Shown here: positions 1 through 8,243 of the stretch, in pieces
How positions within the stretch are numbered: position 1 is the first letter of the stretch
Layout of the letters: every line of letters starts with the position of its first letter
DNA from: an uncultured Gammaproteobacteria bacterium
Lineage (GTDB): Bacteria > Pseudomonadota > Gammaproteobacteria > Pseudomonadales > Azotimanducaceae
Assembly: GCA_913043815.1 (NCBI GenBank)
Contig: CAJWNY010000002.1
Location: 1-64,000 of the forward strand
Direction: 5' to 3'
Length of the DNA: 64,000 nucleotides
Notes under the pieces: generated by a model
Database searches by the model: none
Told to the model about the DNA's origin: nothing
The model's input: only the letters and a program-made list of their open reading frames with translations
Program-made: the position numbers and the translations under genes

Positions 1-1
1 G

Positions 2-1459
2 GAATACTTAGAACATTTAGATGAACTGCCACTGTCGGCAAATATGGCGCCGTTTTTGCCGCACTCGATGCTGCGCATTGAGGTGATGGGGCTGCAAGAC
101 AGTATTAGCCGCCAACCAACGGGCACTGAATTGTTGCGTATGACGGCTATCCTAGAGGAGGCGCTAGAAGACGGTTATATGGGTATGTCGACGGATGGCC
201 TGCCGTTACACTTTTTGGCGAATGAGCCAAATCTCGAAAAACGCATCCCTACCCAATACGCCAGTTTTGCCGAGTATAAGACACTGACGGATGTGCTGCG
301 TAAGCACGACCGAGTTTGGCAAATGACCCCCGCCACAGACAATGGTTTGCTAACTGCTCGTTTGTTTATGCTCAGTAGCGGCAGAATCTATGGTAAGCCG
401 CTTAAAGTGACAGCCCTAGCCGCCATCGACAGTGTGAACAACCGCATGAACAAATCTCGTGCGTTGCTCTTTGCAAATCTGCTTAATACCGACTTGTTGC
501 AGGGCAATTTCCGCATGCAGGCGCTGAGTGCACCGTTCCGTATTTATTCTGAGGGCGCCGTCAGTCCGTTAGCCGAGGCCGACCCACTATTGCGTCGTTT
601 GATTGCGACGGAACTTGAGGATGTTGCGAAACGTCGTGAAATTCTTAGTGAGCCAGAGTTCGTTGAAGCTTTTCGCGAGATGTGGATGCGTGGTAAGAGT
701 GGTTTTAATATTGCGCATTTACGTCGTGTTTTGCGTATAGAAAATGAATTCCTCACCCGAGACCTTAACGATATGGTCATTTATCGGTCTGTGGTGACCC
801 CTTGGTTAGATAAGTCCATGGCTTGGATTTATCAGCGTTATGTTGCTTGGTTAGGTATGGCCGAAATTGTTGAAGATGCTGAAGAATTGCGAGCATTCGA
901 AGCCATGGGCAAAGACGTTGCTGGTGAGGCGGAGTTTTTTTTGGCCCTGCTATATCATTTTGACCGTGATCTGCATTGGCATTACGTGGCTGCAAATAAA
1001 AATCCGGAAGTGATTAAGCAATTGCTGTTACATCCCAAGCTATTGCCCGGATTCAATGACAGTGGTGCGCACGTAACTAATATGGCTTTCTTTGACGGTA
1101 ATTTGCGCGCATTAAAAATTGGCTTGCAAGATTCCGAAGAAGTCTTCAGCCACATGCTTAGCCGCCTTACTCAAGAGCCAGCAGACTTTTTTGGCTTAGA
1201 TGTGGGTCGGCTGGAAGTGGGTGCGAGAGCGGATATGGCGCTATTTAACCCAACCAACTTGGTTAAATACGATGGTGAGGCCAATGTTCAGTACCAGTAT
1301 CGAGACGTGTTTGGTTGCCACCAACTGGTTAACCGGTCAGATGGTGTAGTGGGTGGTGTCTTTGTTGGCGGTGAGTGTGTTTGGCAGGGCGATCAATTTA
1401 CCGAAGTGCATGGGAAAAAGTCTTTGGCCGGTGCACTGCGAGTTAAGAGTCGAGGTTAG
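2..1459 (+). CDS. Amidohydrolase of the N-acyl-D-amino-acid deacylase type (5' partial)
   Basis: The frame is open from the first bases of the window, so the gene begins upstream; 485 residues are visible. The fold is that of the metal-dependent amidohydrolase superfamily, close to D-aminoacylase proteins (amidohydrolase family 3). The late stretch GFNDSGAHVTNM carries the aspartate and histidine expected near the end of the barrel, and the C-terminus has the usual VGARADMALFNP beta-sandwich segment. The HxH motif of strand 1 lies outside the window. Substrate is unknown; related proteins hydrolyse N-acyl amino acids or cyclic amides. It is convergent with the acyl-CoA dehydrogenase operon that follows, with a hairpin between them. 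Confidence 0.85.
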   Translation, partial: EYLEHLDELPLSANMAPFLPHSMLRIEVMGLQDSISRQPTGTELLRMTAILEEALEDGYMGMSTDGLPLHFLANEPNLEKRIPTQYASFAEYKTLTDVLRKHDRVWQMTPATDNGLLTARLFMLSSGRIYGKPLKVTALAAIDSVNNRMNKSRALLFANLLNTDLLQGNFRMQALSAPFRIYSEGAVSPLAEADPLLRRLIATELEDVAKRREILSEPEFVEAFREMWMRGKSGFNIAHLRRVLRIENEFLTRDLNDMVIYRSVVTPWLDKSMAWIYQRYVAWLGMAEIVEDAEELRAFEAMGKDVAGEAEFFLALLYHFDRDLHWHYVAANKNPEVIKQLLLHPKLLPGFNDSGAHVTNMAFFDGNLRALKIGLQDSEEVFSHMLSRLTQEPADFFGLDVGRLEVGARADMALFNPTNLVKYDGEANVQYQYRDVFGCHQLVNRSDGVVGGVFVGGECVWQGDQFTEVHGKKSLAGALRVKSRG

Positions 1460-1581
1460 CGTTAAACCTGTTTCAAAAAGTTATTTGAGGGCAATTTGAA
1501 AGGTGTTTTGTAAGGCTTTAGTAAGGTTAGATTTTAGGGCTAAGTGAGAGAGTACAGATAGGGCAGCTAAAAGCAGGATGG

Positions 1582-1622
1582 GCTGAGGCGCAAACCCAGA
1601 GTAGTCCAGATTTGCGCTCAGC
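1582..1622. terminator. Hairpin between convergent genes, possible bidirectional terminator
   Basis: GCTGAGGCGCAAA at 1582-1594 pairs with TTTGCGCTCAGC at 1611-1622, a 12-bp stem with one bulged G and a 16-nt loop. It lies in the 186-bp gap between the stop codons of the amidohydrolase (+) and the acyl-CoA dehydrogenase (-). A clean T-tract is not adjacent on either strand, so terminator function is inferred from position and stem strength. Confidence 0.5.
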
Positions 1623-1645
1623 TCGCGCCTAAAAAATATTTATTG

Positions 1646-2806
1646 TTAGTCTTTGGGCTGGCCTAATAAACGCTCAGCAATAATGTTGCGCTGAATATTC
1701 GGCGTGCCGCCTCCAATTACAACATTAGGCCAGTTCAAAGCAGATTTAGACCAAGTGCCACCGTCCACAGCACTTTCTCCGCCGCGCAATTGTAAGCCTG
1801 CTTGCCCCATTAGTTGCACTGCAAAATCATCGATTTCAATTTCCAAGCTCGCACGATGTAGCTTATTTACCGAAGTCTCTGAGGTAAGCGGTTCGCCTTT
1901 AATTTGCTTTGTCAGATAGCGTAGGCCGTTGAATTTCATGGCCGCAACTTTCATTTCAAAGCGCGCAATGGTGCGCCTTACTTTAGGGTCCATGCTGGCC
2001 GGTTGGCCCTGCTTGCTTGTGGTTTTAACCAGTTCTTTGAGGTTTGCGAGTTTCTCGAACATTTGGGTTACTTCACCAATGCTGGATCGTTCGTTGGCCA
2101 GCGCAGATACGGTCACATTCCAGCCTTCGCCTTCAGCGCCCAATCTATTTTCCACCGGTACTTGAACGTCTGTAAAGAAAATTTCTGCAAAGTGCTTATC
2201 GCCAGCCATATTTTGTATGGGGCGAACTTCGACACCAGGGGCATCCATTGGTACTAAAAAGCAGGTAATGCCGTCGTGCTTAGATTTCACGTCAAATTGA
2301 GTCCGTGTGAGCAAAATAATCCACTGTGACCAAGGCGCGCCAGTGGTCCAAATCTTTTGTCCATTGACCAGATAATGGTCGCCGCTAAGCTCTGCTTTGC
2401 ATTGAATAGCCGCTAAGTCAGATCCGTGATTAGGTTCAGAGTAACCTGTGCACCAAGTGACTTTGCTGTCCAGAATGTCTGGGATAAATTTGCGTTTTTG
2501 CTCTTCAGTGCCGTATTGCATAATACCCGGTCCTACCCATGCTAGGCCCATCATTGAGGTGCCCAGTGGTGGTGCTTTAGCCAGCGCCATCTCTTCACGC
2601 AGTATGGTTTGTTCTATAAGGCCGCCTTCGCTTCCGCCGAATTCCTTTGGCCAAGCAAAACCAACCCAGCCTCTGGCACGGACTTTTTCTAGCCAACTGG
2701 CAAGAAAGTTTTTGCCGCGTTCTTTTTTGGGCGGTAGGTTTTCACTAATAAAACTGCGTACTTCTTCGCGAAAAGATTGTTCGCTTGCGGTGTAATCAAA
2801 ATCCAT
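1646..2806 (-). CDS. Acyl-CoA dehydrogenase, canonical-type subunit
   Basis: A 386-residue flavoprotein that would oxidise an acyl-CoA to the 2-enoyl-CoA, using FAD. The family signature GYSEPNHGSDLA is at residues 121-132 and the flavin-contacting KIWTTGA at 151-157; the C-terminus has the conserved GGTPNIQRNIIAERLLG segment. It is the last gene of a minus-strand operon: its ATG overlaps the stop of the previous dehydrogenase (TAATG), with a strong AGGAGG ribosome site 7 nt upstream. A pair of unequal acyl-CoA dehydrogenases with overlapping genes is typical of heteromeric enzymes used on steroid side chains and other branched or cyclic acids; the exact substrate cannot be read from sequence. 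Confidence 0.93.
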   Translation of the reverse strand: MDFDYTASEQSFREEVRSFISENLPPKKERGKNFLASWLEKVRARGWVGFAWPKEFGGSEGGLIEQTILREEMALAKAPPLGTSMMGLAWVGPGIMQYGTEEQKRKFIPDILDSKVTWCTGYSEPNHGSDLAAIQCKAELSGDHYLVNGQKIWTTGAPWSQWIILLTRTQFDVKSKHDGITCFLVPMDAPGVEVRPIQNMAGDKHFAEIFFTDVQVPVENRLGAEGEGWNVTVSALANERSSIGEVTQMFEKLANLKELVKTTSKQGQPASMDPKVRRTIARFEMKVAAMKFNGLRYLTKQIKGEPLTSETSVNKLHRASLEIEIDDFAVQLMGQAGLQLRGGESAVDGGTWSKSALNWPNVVIGGGTPNIQRNIIAERLLGQPKD

Positions 2807-3909
2807 TACAAACCTCCTAAGGTTGCGATTCGGTCCATGTGATAGTCAGAGTCGCCGTACATTGGACGGGCCCATTTAGATCTCTTTAAGTAAAGTTGCG
2901 CATCGTATTCTGCAGTGAAACCAATAGCGCCATGCAGACCAACGCCGTCTATGCCAATTTGTGCAAAGGCATCCGAGGCATAGCCTTTTGCCAAAGACAC
3001 GGCCTTAGCTAGGCCTTCAATATCATCATCTACCGACCATGCGGCGTAGTAACTAAGCGAGCGGTAGCTCTCTAAATCTACGTACATATCAGCTAAGCGA
3101 TGTTTTACCCCTTGATACTGACCAATTGGCTTACCAAACTGAATACGCTCTTTTGCGTAGTTGCTAGTCATTTCCAAAATGGCCGCGCCAGCGCCGACCA
3201 TTTCAGCAGTGGTGGCCACCGCGCCGCAGTCCGTTAAAAACGCTAATTGGTCCTCGCTCATAGGCAGCAGGAATTCAGCGCTGATACTCACACCGTTTAG
3301 GTCAACACTCGCCATTGGCTTGGTGGTATCCATTGTTGGCTGATGAGTAATCTTAACGCTGTCTTTCGCTACCGCGGCCAAGGCTAAACCGTTAGGCGCG
3401 TTGACCGCCAAAAGTAGATAGTCGGCAGCAGCGGCGTCATTGACAAAGGGCTTAATACCTTTCAATTCATAGCCAGCTTCGTTGGCGTGGGCTTCGGCTG
3501 TAATAGCGTTAGGGTCAATCCAGTTGGCTTCGTCGTACAAGCCAATGGTGCAAATAGTTTTGCCCGCCGCCATGGCTGGCAGCCAATCGTTCTTCTGTTG
3601 ATCGTTGCCGCAAGTCAGAATTGCTGCGCTGGCCAATGCCTGGGACGCAATGGGTAGCGGGCAAAGCCCCTCAGCCGCGGCCTCAAGTACCACGGTGAGA
3701 TCTATCCATTTTAAGCCTAGGCCGCCGTGTGCTTCTGGAATGGTTAAGCCTAGCCAACCCAGATCGGCTACTTGTTGCCATAAAGTACTATCGAAACGAC
3801 TCTCGCTGGCTGCGATTTCTCGTACCTTAGGCATTGGGCATGCCTCTTTGATAAACCGCTCAACCTGATCTCTGAGTAGGCTTTGTTCTTGTGTAAAACC
3901 AAAGTTCAT
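2806..3909 (-). CDS. Acyl-CoA dehydrogenase, divergent partner subunit
   Basis: A 367-residue acyl-CoA dehydrogenase-fold protein. I start it at the ATG at 3909 (MNFGFTQEQ), where family homology begins, not at the longer in-frame upstream ATG that would overlap the preceding SDR gene. The usual EPxxGSD signature is replaced by a diverged IGLYDEANW segment, while ERIQFGKPIGQYQGVKHRLADM and the C-terminal LHGAIGFTAEYD region are conserved. This is the pattern of the second subunit of heterotetrameric acyl-CoA dehydrogenases such as the mycobacterial ChsE1/ChsE2 type. Its stop overlaps the start of the canonical subunit, implying coupled translation in equal amounts. Confidence 0.9.
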   Translation of the reverse strand: MNFGFTQEQSLLRDQVERFIKEACPMPKVREIAASESRFDSTLWQQVADLGWLGLTIPEAHGGLGLKWIDLTVVLEAAAEGLCPLPIASQALASAAILTCGNDQQKNDWLPAMAAGKTICTIGLYDEANWIDPNAITAEAHANEAGYELKGIKPFVNDAAAADYLLLAVNAPNGLALAAVAKDSVKITHQPTMDTTKPMASVDLNGVSISAEFLLPMSEDQLAFLTDCGAVATTAEMVGAGAAILEMTSNYAKERIQFGKPIGQYQGVKHRLADMYVDLESYRSLSYYAAWSVDDDIEGLAKAVSLAKGYASDAFAQIGIDGVGLHGAIGFTAEYDAQLYLKRSKWARPMYGDSDYHMDRIATLGGL

Positions 3910-3941
3910 ATTTTTTCGCTCTGTAAAAGTGAAAGGCGAGA

Positions 3942-4817
3942 TTAAGCGCCGCGTAATGGATTGACCGGCGGCCAACTTTCTTTGCTGGCGAGTATTTTCT
4001 CACCAATTTCTGCTACGTCCCATACATCTCCACTTGCGCTGCGTTGGGCTATAGGGGTTACCTGCCAGCTCAGTAGTGAAACACTGTTGCCCGCTACCAG
4101 CCACTGTCTTCCGCTGACATCTTTGGCGTCATCCGTACACAGCCAAACCACAGGCGGTGAAACGGCTTCGGGTGGAAAGTCCTCTTGGATGTCTTCAGGC
4201 AATATGTCGGTTGTTAGGCGAGAAGTAGCGGTGGGAGCCAAGACATTTACCGTGATCCCATATTTCATACCTTCAAGCCACAAGCATCGCATAAAGCCAG
4301 CAATACCAGCTTTGGCTGCACCATAGTTAGTTTGGCCAAAGTTGCCTAGTAAGCCAGAGGTTGAGCTGGTCATAATGATGCGTCCGCCAGTGCCTTGCTC
4401 AATCATTGCGTCGTAGGCAACCTTAGTGACTAAGTAGGTGCCGCGCAGGTGCACGTCCATAACCACATCCCACATATCGTCGGTCATATTCTTGAAGGAC
4501 TTATCTCGCAGAATGCCGGCGTTTGCAATTAGTATATCGATTTTGCCAAAGCTGTCTGCGGCTGCTTTGACCATGCCTTCAGCGTCTTCTCTGGAGGTTA
4601 CGGAGCCGTAGTGGGCAACTGCTTCGCCGCCAGCTGCGATAATTTCCTCAACAACGCCATCCGCCATTGATGCGCTGGCCCCGGTACCATCTCTAGCGCC
4701 GCCTAAATCATTCACGACTACTTTAGCGCCTTCTTTAGCTAGCAAAATAGCGTGAGCTCGACCCAAGCCGCCGCCCGCACCAGTGACCAATGCAATCTTG
4801 CCGTCTAACATACCCAT
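3942..4817 (-). CDS. SDR-family (3R)-hydroxyacyl-CoA dehydrogenase-like protein
   Basis: A 291-residue short-chain dehydrogenase/reductase. The nucleotide-binding motif TGAGGGLG is at residues 12-19, NAG at 99-101, and the catalytic Ser152, Tyr165 and Lys169 (YGAAK) are present. The N36-D37-L-G-G region after beta-2 resembles the dehydrogenase domain of peroxisomal multifunctional enzyme type 2, which favours NAD and 3-hydroxyacyl-CoA substrates. The start at 4817 has AGAGGA about 8 nt upstream. It is the first gene of a three-gene operon ending with the two acyl-CoA dehydrogenases, 32 nt upstream of the second gene, so a beta-oxidation step is likely. Confidence 0.88.
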   Translation of the reverse strand: MGMLDGKIALVTGAGGGLGRAHAILLAKEGAKVVVNDLGGARDGTGASASMADGVVEEIIAAGGEAVAHYGSVTSREDAEGMVKAAADSFGKIDILIANAGILRDKSFKNMTDDMWDVVMDVHLRGTYLVTKVAYDAMIEQGTGGRIIMTSSTSGLLGNFGQTNYGAAKAGIAGFMRCLWLEGMKYGITVNVLAPTATSRLTTDILPEDIQEDFPPEAVSPPVVWLCTDDAKDVSGRQWLVAGNSVSLLSWQVTPIAQRSASGDVWDVAEIGEKILASKESWPPVNPLRGA

Positions 4818-5211
4818 ATAGTTGTCCTCTAAATATCCGCTTTGTAGGTGTTGCCATAATGGCGGGGTGGTCGTCTGAACAGCGGAGACTTGCCCCAAAT
4901 AATTTCAGCTCAGGATGAGCCGCTGCTAAGTTGTGTCTGCTCTTCCCCTCTGCGGCCATAAATCGATGGAAACAGCTATCCGAAGATCCAGATATTAGCA
5001 TTGTAAAAAGCCAAAGTAGAATGCTGCCAGAACGACTTATCTTTGATGGCTTATAACCAACTATTCTGGACCGTCTAATTTTTCTCAAGTGCGTTCACTA
5101 CAATAGCGAAGTCTCGCAGAGAGGTCTTAACCTCGATGGCATTTGGTGCTACAACTGATGGCTACGGATTTTCATTGATGAGATTTAAAGAGAGCTTGGG
5201 AGAGCGTGCAA
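4818..5211. other. Divergent intergenic region between two SDR genes
   Basis: This 394-bp stretch separates the minus-strand acyl-CoA oxidation operon from the plus-strand SDR gene and must hold both promoters. I see no convincing small gene. One short inverted repeat, GAGGT-CTTA-ACCTC at 5121-5134, lies about 80 bp before the plus-strand SDR start and could be an operator; this is only a suggestion. Confidence 0.5.
5121..5134. promoter_or_regulatory. Candidate operator (inverted repeat)
   Basis: GAGGT at 5121-5125 and ACCTC at 5130-5134 form a perfect inverted repeat with a 4-nt spacer in the divergent SDR promoter region. Short repeats of this kind occur by chance, and no regulator gene is adjacent. 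Confidence 0.2.
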
Positions 5212-5964
5212 ATGGATGAGCTGTTTGATTTTACCGGTAAGGTGGCTTTGGTAACGGGCGGTAGCCGGGGGCTAGGTCGAGAAATGGCCTTGGCATTAGC
5301 AGCTCGTGGTGCAGACGTTGTGATCACTAGCCGAAAGGCAGATGCATGTGCCAGTGTAGCCGCAGAGATAGAAGCCTTAGGGCAAAAAGCTTTGGCATAC
5401 GGCTGTCATGTTGGCCATTGGGGTCAGATTGACGCTTTAGTCGAAGCCGCATACGCGCGCTTCGGGCGCATTGACATACTCATCAACAACGCTGGTATGT
5501 CGCCTTTATATGACAAATTGTCCTCAGTAAGCGAAGAGCTCTTTGATAAGGTCATTGGCGTAAATTTAAAAGGGCCGTTTCGCCTGATGGCGAACGTGGG
5601 TGAGCGCATGGCAGAGGGCGGGGGCGGCAGTATCATTAATATTAGTAGCGTTGCATCGCTCTCTCCTTCGCCGGCATCTGAACCTTACGGTGCAGCGAAA
5701 TCAGGTTTGAATGCGCTAACGCGGTCATTTGCATTTGCCCTTGGGCCAAGTGTCCGAGTTAATTGTATTGCTGCGGGTCCATTTCTAACGGATATTTCTA
5801 AAGCCTGGGATATGCCCGCCTTTGAGCGCAGAGCAAAATCTACTCAAGCTCTAGGTCGCGGTGGCAGACCTGATGAAATAGTTGGAGCGGCGTTGTATCT
5901 GGCCAGTAGTTCTGCGAGCTTTACCACTGGCACTGTAATTCGGGTAGATGGTGGGTCTGTTTAG
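5212..5964 (+). CDS. SDR-family oxidoreductase
   Basis: A 250-residue short-chain dehydrogenase/reductase with TGGSRGLG at residues 15-22, an NNAG motif, a conserved serine in NISSVAS and the catalytic YGAAK. The C-terminus ends in the common TGTVIRVDGGS. The residues after beta-2 (TSRKADAC) include a basic residue of the kind that favours NADP, an inference only. I chose the ATG at 5212 because GGGAG lies about 9 nt upstream; a GTG at 5206 is also in frame but sits too close to that site. It is divergent from the acyl-CoA dehydrogenase operon. The substrate is unknown; oxidation of a hydroxyacyl-CoA or an alcohol is plausible from context. Confidence 0.88.
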   Translation: MDELFDFTGKVALVTGGSRGLGREMALALAARGADVVITSRKADACASVAAEIEALGQKALAYGCHVGHWGQIDALVEAAYARFGRIDILINNAGMSPLYDKLSSVSEELFDKVIGVNLKGPFRLMANVGERMAEGGGGSIINISSVASLSPSPASEPYGAAKSGLNALTRSFAFALGPSVRVNCIAAGPFLTDISKAWDMPAFERRAKSTQALGRGGRPDEIVGAALYLASSSASFTTGTVIRVDGGSV

Positions 5965-6039
5965 TTTTTGGCTGTCTTAAATGACGCGGAGCGTTTTAGT
6001 TAAAGACAATTGGATCAGTGCAAAACGAGGAGCTCAAGT

Positions 6040-6065
6040 GAGCATTTTAAGTTTTAAAAGTGCTC
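6040..6065. terminator. Hairpin spanning the 3' end of the ATP-grasp gene
   Basis: GAGCA at 6040-6044 and TTTTAA at 6045-6050 pair with TTAAAA at 6054-6059 and TGCTC at 6061-6065, with one bulged G and a 3-nt loop. It lies between two convergent genes and covers the last codons of the minus-strand gene. There is no separate T-tract, so function as a terminator is tentative. Confidence 0.35.
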
Positions 6066-6935
6066 AATAGCCTTCACTACCTCTGGCCCAACATCTTGAT
6101 CGTATAAACGGTTTAATGTGCCCAAACCACCGGGGTTCGCAACATTCACTTCCATTAGCCACTTACCAACCGTGTCTATGGCTGCAAAACCAATGCGGTT
6201 AACGATTAGGTCTTGCTGTATTGTCGCAACCAGTTTAGCCGCCGGCCTTTCGAGAGTGGCTTTTTCTGCATTGGCCATTTGCGCTAAATTGGCGTGCAGC
6301 CCATCTGAGGGTTTGCGTAGATAGCTGCCAATAATTTTCCCGCCAACTACCAACGTGCGAATTTCTCCTAGGGTAATTTCTGGTAAAAAGCGCTGCAGGC
6401 AAAAGTACATGCCAGGTGCTTGCGCAAAAAGTTTTCTTATGGCCGGGCCTTGTTTGGCGTTGATGACTTGTACATCTCTGCCAAAACTTCCAGCCATGGG
6501 TTTGAGCACCCACGCGCCTCCTCTATCTGATAATGTTTTGAGCAGCGTGTTGGGATTGTTAGAAATGTGAGTTTCTGGACAATATTTAACCCATGCACTT
6601 TTTCCGTGATGCAAAATTTGCTTAGAGATAGGGGTGATAAACTGGCTGGGGGCAATGCTTGCAAGTAGCGCGCTCCGATCTAAAAAGCCGTTTTTAGGAC
6701 CAAAGCCCACGGGCCATATAAGGTCATAACCTGAGGCTGGGTTGCCCGCAATCTCAACACCACTCAGTCCCAGGCTAAGTTCGCTGTGGGTGGCACAGGT
6801 AACCTTCCATTGGCATTGCTTAAAAGCCTTAGGCAGTAATATATGGTTTTCCTCTGTCTGCTCTTCAGCCTCAGATTTAGTCTTGTGTTCAGTTGCTGGT
6901 GGCGTGATGAGAAAAATGATTTTTTTCGGTGACAT
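6054..6935 (-). CDS. GshB-like ATP-grasp ligase
   Basis: A 293-residue protein resembling prokaryotic glutathione synthetase in layout: a variable N-terminal domain, then an ATP-grasp domain with WVLKPMAGSFGRDV at about 142-155, an EIRTLVVGGKIIGSYLRKP segment around 191-209 and the metal-binding MEVNVANPGGLGTL at 261-274. GshB proteins are about 316 residues and usually carry NVTSP where this has NVANP, so the substrate may differ from gamma-glutamylcysteine and glycine. It stands alone, convergent with the upstream SDR and divergent from nadA. It could be a true glutathione synthetase or a paralogous peptide ligase of the RimK/GshB type. Confidence 0.7.
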   Translation of the reverse strand: MSPKKIIFLITPPATEHKTKSEAEEQTEENHILLPKAFKQCQWKVTCATHSELSLGLSGVEIAGNPASGYDLIWPVGFGPKNGFLDRSALLASIAPSQFITPISKQILHHGKSAWVKYCPETHISNNPNTLLKTLSDRGGAWVLKPMAGSFGRDVQVINAKQGPAIRKLFAQAPGMYFCLQRFLPEITLGEIRTLVVGGKIIGSYLRKPSDGLHANLAQMANAEKATLERPAAKLVATIQQDLIVNRIGFAAIDTVGKWLMEVNVANPGGLGTLNRLYDQDVGPEVVKAIEHF

Positions 6936-7159
6936 GTTTTTATCTGCTCTAATTGTGCAGTTTCTAAATACGCCGATGCTGTGCGTTGGCTGGTATGTAT
7001 GTTTAACGAACCATTAAATATAGGTTGTTTCAACTCACTTTTGTGCGAATTTAGAGGGTCTTTCAGGCGCGTCTATATAAAGTGGAGCATAGGTGTTCGC
7101 ATTTGATGTCGTTTGGACCTAAAATTTTGTTTCTCGATAACCCTATGATGATACGTAAT

Positions 7160-8206
7160 ATGTCTACTCAGTTCTTCCCAGACTACAGTCTTTTGCCGGA
7201 ACAAGTACCCTTGGTGGGCAGGTTAGCGCTGGATGACTCAGAGCGCGATCAGCTAAAAGCGCAAATAGCGGAAAAGCTAGAAGTCCAAGGCGCAGTGTTA
7301 ATTGCTCATTATTATGTGGACGGCGATATTCAAGACCTTGCCGAGCAGACCGGCGGTTTTGTGTCCGACTCATTGGAAATGGCGCGTTTTGGGCGCGATC
7401 ACAAGGCCGACAATTTAGTTGTAGTGGGTGTGCGGTTTATGGGAGAAACGGCAAAGATACTCTCGCCAGAAAAAAGTGTATTTATGCCCACGTTGCAAGC
7501 CGAGTGTTCCTTAGACTTGGGCTGTCCGCCAGAAGATTTTGCCCAGTTTATTCAAGCTCACCCAGATCACACTGTAGTGGTTTACGCCAATACTTCGGCC
7601 AAAGTAAAGGCGCTGGCAGATTGGGTGGTAACCAGTAGTTGTGCATTGGAGATTGTTGAAAGCTTGAAAGCCAATGGCGAAAAAATTCTCTGGGCGCCAG
7701 ACAAGCATTTGGGCGCATATATTCAATCTCAGACTCAAGCTGACATGTTGCTCTGGAGCGGCGCCTGTGTGGTCCACGAAGAGTTTAAGGCCAAGGCGTT
7801 GTCAGATTTGCTGCGAGTTTACCCTGAGGCTGCGATTCTTGTGCATCCTGAGTCGCCAGCCTCAGTTATTGATATTGCTGATGCAGTGGGTTCAACCAGC
7901 GCCATTATTAAGGCAGCAAAAGAATTGCCCAATGAGACTTTTATTGTTGCTACCGACAGGGGCATATTTCATAAATTGCGTCGAGAAAATCCGAACAAAA
8001 CGTTTATTGAAGCGCCTACTGCAGGCGATGGAGCTACCTGCCGCTCTTGTGCCCATTGCCCCTGGATGGCCATGAACGAGCTGCGTAATTTAGATCGATT
8101 GCTCACAGACTCAGATTACAGATCGAGTAATGAGATTCACATTGATCCTCAGTTGGCTGTTCGTGCAAAAATGCCCCTAGATCGAATGTTGGCATTTCAG
8201 GCCTGA
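7160..8206 (+). CDS. nadA: Quinolinate synthase
   Basis: This enzyme condenses iminoaspartate with dihydroxyacetone phosphate to quinolinate in NAD biosynthesis, using a [4Fe-4S] cluster. With the ATG at 7160 it is 348 residues, one more than E. coli NadA. The cluster cysteines fall at 116, 203 and 300, each three residues beyond the E. coli ligands 113, 200 and 297, and the terminal [10 protein letters not shown] motif is intact. [18 protein letters not shown] is the conserved N-terminal block. In-frame starts also exist at 7082 (GTG), 7106 and 7145; none has a clear ribosome site, so the start rests on family length. It is convergent with bepA. Confidence 0.93.
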   Translation: MSTQFFPDYSLLPEQVPLVGRLALDDSERDQLKAQIAEKLEVQGAVLIAHYYVDGDIQDLAEQTGGFVSDSLEMARFGRDHKADNLVVVGVRFMGETAKILSPEKSVFMPTLQAECSLDLGCPPEDFAQFIQAHPDHTVVVYANTSAKVKALADWVVTSSCALEIVESLKANGEKILWAPDKHLGAYIQSQTQADMLLWSGACVVHEEFKAKALSDLLRVYPEAAILVHPESPASVIDIADAVGSTSAIIKAAKELPNETFIVATDRGIFHKLRRENPNKTFIEAPTAGDGATCRSCAHCPWMAMNELRNLDRLLTDSDYRSSNEIHIDPQLAVRAKMPLDRMLAFQA

Positions 8207-8243
8207 GCGAACACCTGAAAGGTTGAGTCGAGTCGAGTGTCAG

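Noticed and set aside
4735..5088. Minus-strand open frame of 117 codons over the SDR start and its promoter region
   Set aside because: Its 3' part lies out of frame inside the SDR gene and the protein shows no domain; the SDR frame has strong family motifs and a ribosome site.
6742..7033. Two overlapping frames, one on each strand, between the ATP-grasp gene and nadA
   Set aside because: Both are largely shadows of the ATP-grasp gene and extend only slightly into the gap; no motif or ribosome site.
7082..7159. Longer nadA reading from GTG at 7082
   Set aside because: It would add 26 residues not found in NadA; the ATG at 7160 gives the family length and cysteine spacing. The lack of a ribosome site leaves some doubt.
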